The position numbers were made by a program, and so were the translations under genes. From CAYLPU01 sp964385635 (GTDB lineage Bacteria; Chloroflexota; Anaerolineae; B4-G1): a stretch of DNA of 64,000 nt. The stretch covers positions 7,139 to 71,138 of the forward strand of contig CAYLPU010000011.1 of the NCBI GenBank assembly GCA_964385635.1, in the 5' to 3' direction. This document shows positions 60,822 through 64,000 of this stretch, piece by piece. Numbering within the stretch: position 1 is the stretch's first letter; every line of letters starts with the position of its first letter. Under the pieces are notes generated by a model. It had not been told where the DNA came from. It made no database searches and saw nothing but the letters and a program-made list of their open reading frames with translations.

Positions 60822-61721
60822 ATGAGTGACACCTTGAAGGACTCCTCGACATCGACCTTCCCTTCCTACCTGGCGCTCGGCATTGGCATCCTTAGCCTGG
60901 GCTTCTCAGCCATCTTCGTGCGCTGGGCGGACGCGCCCGGGCCCGTCGCCAGTTTCTATCGCATGGCGATCCCCGTCGTCCTGCTCGCCTGGCCGTTCTA
61001 TCGGCGGGTGAAAACCCGGGGGCGTCTGCCCCGGCGAGGGCTCCAATTCGCTGTGCTCGGCGGGCTGTTCTTCGCGGCCGACATGGCCTTTTGGGCAAGT
61101 GGCGTCGTTATGAGCGGTGCGACCAATCCCACGCTGCTAGCCAACACCGCGCCGCTGTGGGTCGGGTTGGGCGCGCTCGTCCTATTCCGGGAAAGGCTCA
61201 ACGCGACGTTCTGGGCAGGGCTCTTGCTGGCCGTGGCGGGCGCAGCCGTCATTCTTGGCCTCGACACCCTACGTGCCGCGTCTTATGGGGCGGGCACACT
61301 GTTTGGCCTGCTGTCTGGTGTCTTCTACGGCGGCTACTATCTGATTACTCAGCGGGGGCGAGAAACCCTTGACTCGCTCACCTACTTCTGGCCCGCCGCT
61401 GTCAGTTCAACCCTGGGACTGTTCGTTTTGAACCTGGCGCTTTGCCAACCTCTCATTGGCTATTCTGCCCGCACTTACCTCAACTTCCTCGCGCTGGGCC
61501 TGGTGCCCCAGATTGTCGGCTATCTGGCCATCAACTATGCCCTTGGCCACCTGCCAGCCTCTGTCGTGTCACCGACGATGCTGGGCCAGCCCGTTGTGAC
61601 GGCCATACTGGCCGGGCCGCTGCTTGGTGAGGCACTTTCCCTGTGGCAAGTCCTGGGTGGCATCACCGTGCTCGCTGGCATATACACAGTGCATCGCAGC
61701 CGTCAAGGAGACCATGCATGA
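60822..61721 (+). CDS. EamA/DMT-family transporter
   Basis: The 299-residue protein has about ten membrane helices in two EamA halves (GPVASFYRMAIPVVLLAWPFY in the first, SVVSPTMLGQPVVTAILAGPLLGE in the second). Such carriers export metabolites or amino acids. GAAAGGAGAATG precedes ATG 60822. The stop overlaps the aminotransferase start (ATGA), so transport of a substrate or product of that enzyme is possible but unproven. Confidence 0.88.
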   Translation: MSDTLKDSSTSTFPSYLALGIGILSLGFSAIFVRWADAPGPVASFYRMAIPVVLLAWPFYRRVKTRGRLPRRGLQFAVLGGLFFAADMAFWASGVVMSGATNPTLLANTAPLWVGLGALVLFRERLNATFWAGLLLAVAGAAVILGLDTLRAASYGAGTLFGLLSGVFYGGYYLITQRGRETLDSLTYFWPAAVSSTLGLFVLNLALCQPLIGYSARTYLNFLALGLVPQIVGYLAINYALGHLPASVVSPTMLGQPVVTAILAGPLLGEALSLWQVLGGITVLAGIYTVHRSRQGDHA

Positions 61722-62869
61722 ACATAGGAGAGGTCATCAAACCCTTTCACACCGAGCGGTTCTTCGCCGTCCACGAGTTCACCGCGCCGTATATCCTGTG
61801 CGCGTCCGATTGTGAGTCGCTGACCGTGGACGAGTTGCTGCAATTGGCCGGGGCCTCCTGGGAATCTCTCGGCCAATTGTGGTTGGGCTACACCGAAAGC
61901 CAGGGGGCCCCCGCGCTCAGGGAGCGCATCGCCGATATGTACACCAGCGTGAGTAGCGACCAGGTGATTGGCCTGGCTGCGCCGGAGGAAGGTATCTTTC
62001 TGACGATGCATGCCTTGCTGGAGCCGGGTGACGAGGTGATCGTGCTGACACCCTGCTATGACTCGCTGATCAACGTGGTGGAGTATCTCAACTGCCGCGT
62101 CTTTCGCTGGTCAGTGGTGGAGGCCGACGAACCGCCGGACGGCCCTGGCGGCTGGCGGCTCGATCTCGACGCGCTGGAAAGTCTCGTCACGCCGCGCACC
62201 AAACTGGTCATCGTCAATTTCCCGCACAACCCCACTGGCTATCTGCCCGCCCACGATGAATGGCAGGCCATCGTCCAGATCGTCGAGCGGGTTGGCGCGT
62301 GGCTCTTCTCCGACGAGATGTACCGGGGCCTAGAGTATGAGCCCGCCGCGCGCCTCTCTCCCGGCTGTGACCTGTACGAGCGCGGTATTACCCTCGCTGG
62401 ATTGTCCAAGACCTACGGGCTGCCCGGCCTGCGCGTCGGCTGGCTGGTCTTGCAGGACACACCGCTGAGGGATCGTATCCTGGGCTGGAAGGACTACACG
62501 ACCATCTGCGCCAGCGCACCCAGTGAGGCCCTGGCCCAGGTCGCGCTCCAGGTCGGCGACGTGCTCGCCGAACGCAGCCTGACCATCGTCCAGAACAACC
62601 TGGCGCTGGCGGAACCGTTTTTCGCGCGCCGGTCAGCCGTTTTTCGCTGGAACCGGCCCCAGGCCGGGTCGGTGGCTCTCGTCGGGCTGCGTGGCGCATC
62701 CGCGCGGGGTTTTAGCGATAGACTGGTGGCCGAACAGGGCGTGCTGCTTCTGCCCAGCACTGGCCTGGGCTTTGGTGATGGCCACGTTCGCTTCGGCTTC
62801 GGGCGGCTCAACTTCCCCGATGGCCTGGAGCAACTGGATCGTTACCTGGCGAGGCCGTCTCAGGATTGA
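61718..62869 (+). CDS. Class I/II aminotransferase
   Basis: The 383-residue enzyme has the PLP lysine in LAGLSKTYGLPGLRVGW, the NFPHNPTGY motif, and SDEMYRGLEY. It looks like aspartate/alanine or capreomycidine-synthase-like aminotransferases; the amino donor cannot be named. I start it at ATG 61718, overlapping the transporter stop as ATGA, rather than at a far upstream ATG inside the transporter gene. Confidence 0.88.
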   Translation: MNIGEVIKPFHTERFFAVHEFTAPYILCASDCESLTVDELLQLAGASWESLGQLWLGYTESQGAPALRERIADMYTSVSSDQVIGLAAPEEGIFLTMHALLEPGDEVIVLTPCYDSLINVVEYLNCRVFRWSVVEADEPPDGPGGWRLDLDALESLVTPRTKLVIVNFPHNPTGYLPAHDEWQAIVQIVERVGAWLFSDEMYRGLEYEPAARLSPGCDLYERGITLAGLSKTYGLPGLRVGWLVLQDTPLRDRILGWKDYTTICASAPSEALAQVALQVGDVLAERSLTIVQNNLALAEPFFARRSAVFRWNRPQAGSVALVGLRGASARGFSDRLVAEQGVLLLPSTGLGFGDGHVRFGFGRLNFPDGLEQLDRYLARPSQD

Positions 62870-62928
62870 AATCCCTGGCTGAAACTGAGAAGTGCCCTCA
62901 GGCACTAAAATGAGGGAGGAGCCCTGTT

Positions 62929-63939
62929 ATGTTCAAAACCCGCATCACCGAACTGCTTGGTATTGAGCATCCCATCGTCGGTGGGTGCATGATGCACATC
63001 TCTGGGCCGGAGTTTGTGGCGGCCATCTCCAATGCTGGCGCGCTGGGTATGATGGCTTCCGCCATGTTCGGAAGCCAGGACGAATTCCGCCAGGCGGTCC
63101 GCCGGGCCAAGGGGTTGACCCTTGGGAAGGTACCCTTCGGCGTCAATTTGAGCCTCTTTCCAGCACTGCGGCCTATTGACAATGACCTCTACGTCGAGGT
63201 GATTCTGGAAGAGGGTGTACCGGTGGTCGAGACCAGCGGCCACCGGCCGCCAGAGGACCTATTGGCGCGATTGAAAGAAGGCGGCGTGAAGACGATGCAT
63301 AAGTGCGTCAGTGTGCGGCATGCCCTCAGCGCGCAGAGGGCCGGCGTAGACGCTGTGATCGTCTTTGGCAGCGAGGGGGGCGGCCACATCGGCGAACTGG
63401 GGCTAACGACGATGGCCCTGGTGCCCCGCGCCGCCGATGCGCTGGAAGTACCGGTGTTGGCGGCGGGGGGCATCGCCGACGGGCGGGGGCTGCTGGCTGC
63501 ACTGGTCCTGGGCGCAGAAGGGGTCACCGTCGGCACGCGGTTACTGGTCACAGAGGAGTGCCCCATCCACGAGAACCTCAAACAGGCGTTGGCCGCCGCT
63601 ACGGAACTGGACACGCTGCTGATACTGGGCTCGTTGCACAATACGCTCCGCGCCTGGAAGAACCCTGCCGCCCTCAAGGTGGCTGAGTTGGAGGCGAGCC
63701 AGGCCGGGATGTGGGAGATTCTTTCCATTGTGGCCGGCGCGGAGGCAAAGCGCATGTACGAGGAGGGGGACGTGGATTCCGGTGTGATCGCTTGCAGCCA
63801 GTCCATCGGCATCGTGCGCGAGATCAGGCCGGTGGCGGAGGTCGTCGGCGGGATGGTGCGAGAGGCGGCGGGGATAGCGGCGCATTTACGAAGCCCGACC
63901 GGACATGAAGTGTCCGGTCTACGGAGCAGCGCCCGATAA
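62929..63939 (+). CDS. Nitronate monooxygenase / FabK-like FMN enzyme
   Basis: The 336-residue TIM-barrel FMN protein has PIVGGCMMHISGPEFVAAISNAGALG, GSEGGGHIGE and the FMN-phosphate VLAAGGIADGRGLLAALVLGA, as in 2-nitropropane dioxygenases and FabK enoyl-ACP reductases. The active base His is in GGGHIGE. The last 18 residues (from about LRSPTG) are coded by a palindromic repeat that also supplies the stop codon, so the original end may have been lost. Confidence 0.84.
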   Translation: MFKTRITELLGIEHPIVGGCMMHISGPEFVAAISNAGALGMMASAMFGSQDEFRQAVRRAKGLTLGKVPFGVNLSLFPALRPIDNDLYVEVILEEGVPVVETSGHRPPEDLLARLKEGGVKTMHKCVSVRHALSAQRAGVDAVIVFGSEGGGHIGELGLTTMALVPRAADALEVPVLAAGGIADGRGLLAALVLGAEGVTVGTRLLVTEECPIHENLKQALAAATELDTLLILGSLHNTLRAWKNPAALKVAELEASQAGMWEILSIVAGAEAKRMYEEGDVDSGVIACSQSIGIVREIRPVAEVVGGMVREAAGIAAHLRSPTGHEVSGLRSSAR

Positions 63940-64000
63940 ATCGGGCTTATTCCAGCCCCGTTGACGGGGCGCGGCTCCGTAGCGGGGCGAGTTCATCGCC
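63896..64000 (+). repeat. Multi-hairpin palindromic element (cut by the window edge)
   Basis: GACCGGACA-TGTCCGGTC (63897-63919) is followed by an outer stem CTACGGAG (63919-63926) with CTCCGTAG (63975-63982). The outer stem encloses GCCCGATAAATCGGGC (63931-63946) and GCCCCGTTGACGGGGC (63955-63970). A further GGGGCGAGTTCATCGCC starts at 63983 and runs off the end. The branched layout recalls the MITE interior. Its left part is translated as the tail of the preceding gene. Confidence 0.8.

Overview
The window is about 64 kb of GC-rich bacterial chromosome, densely packed with genes on both strands. No rRNA, tRNA or CRISPR array was found. The gene content suggests a Chloroflexota (Anaerolineae-like) bacterium with anaerobic metabolism. 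Pointers are NfnAB, a YgfK-type Fe-S flavoprotein, a giant MalT/BTAD regulator, several Pro/Thr-linker surface proteins (LysM and others), a stand-alone EF-Tu-domain-2 protein, and many start sites close behind TTGNNN-N17-TATAAT promoters. This assignment is inference: no phylogenetic marker was compared.

Layout. 0-4 kb: LysM surface protein, nfnAB, and a CoA-transferase subunit that lacks its middle. 4-10 kb: an aminotransferase behind a 161-bp MITE, a 1068-residue ATPase/TPR/BTAD regulator, and a run of very small genes (secreted Gly-rich peptide, NHLP-leader-like peptide, others). 10-14 kb: exopolysaccharide initiation transferase, GT4 and a histone-deacetylase-fold hydrolase. 14-23 kb: repeat-rich TPR protein with ndk, convergent with smc-asparaginase-rsfS. 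23-27.4 kb: metallophosphoesterase, convergent with a tightly overlapping operon GT2-MNT-HEPN-(threonine synthase+MazG)-rnc. 27.5-34 kb: a second, inverted, identical MITE, then ftsY-prfB (with its +1 frameshift)-coiled-coil protein-EF-like-tilS-surface protein. 34-37.6 kb: rocD, an epimerase and mreB. 37.6-43.5 kb: a minus-strand operon ygfK-thioesterase-GHMP kinase (broken)-nucleotidyltransferase. 43.6-46.8 kb: a secreted protein with a G10 frameshift, a selenoprotein with UGA and SECIS-like hairpin, an SDR and a nonsense-interrupted B3/4 protein. 46.8-54.9 kb: type I restriction-modification locus hsdR-rloA-rloB-hsdM-hsdS. 55-64 kb: arfB, acyl-CoA ligase, HAD phosphatase, carotenoid-type oxidoreductase, ferredoxin reductase, EamA transporter, aminotransferase and nitronate monooxygenase-like protein.

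The most striking signals are four. (1) The in-frame UGA selenoprotein with a U-x-x-C motif lies about 800 bp from ygfK. (2) Two 161-bp MITEs are identical, inverted, and each has a perfect 8-bp target duplication. (3) Small palindromic or tandem DNA repeats have repeatedly entered genes in frame or supply their ends (ygfK twice, the ferredoxin reductase three times, hsdM, tilS, smc, several C-termini). (4) The BTAD regulator is followed by a cluster of unexplained micro-genes. Between 38 and 57 kb there are five gene disruptions (one deletion, three 1-nt shifts, one nonsense codon), which may be real decay or assembly error.
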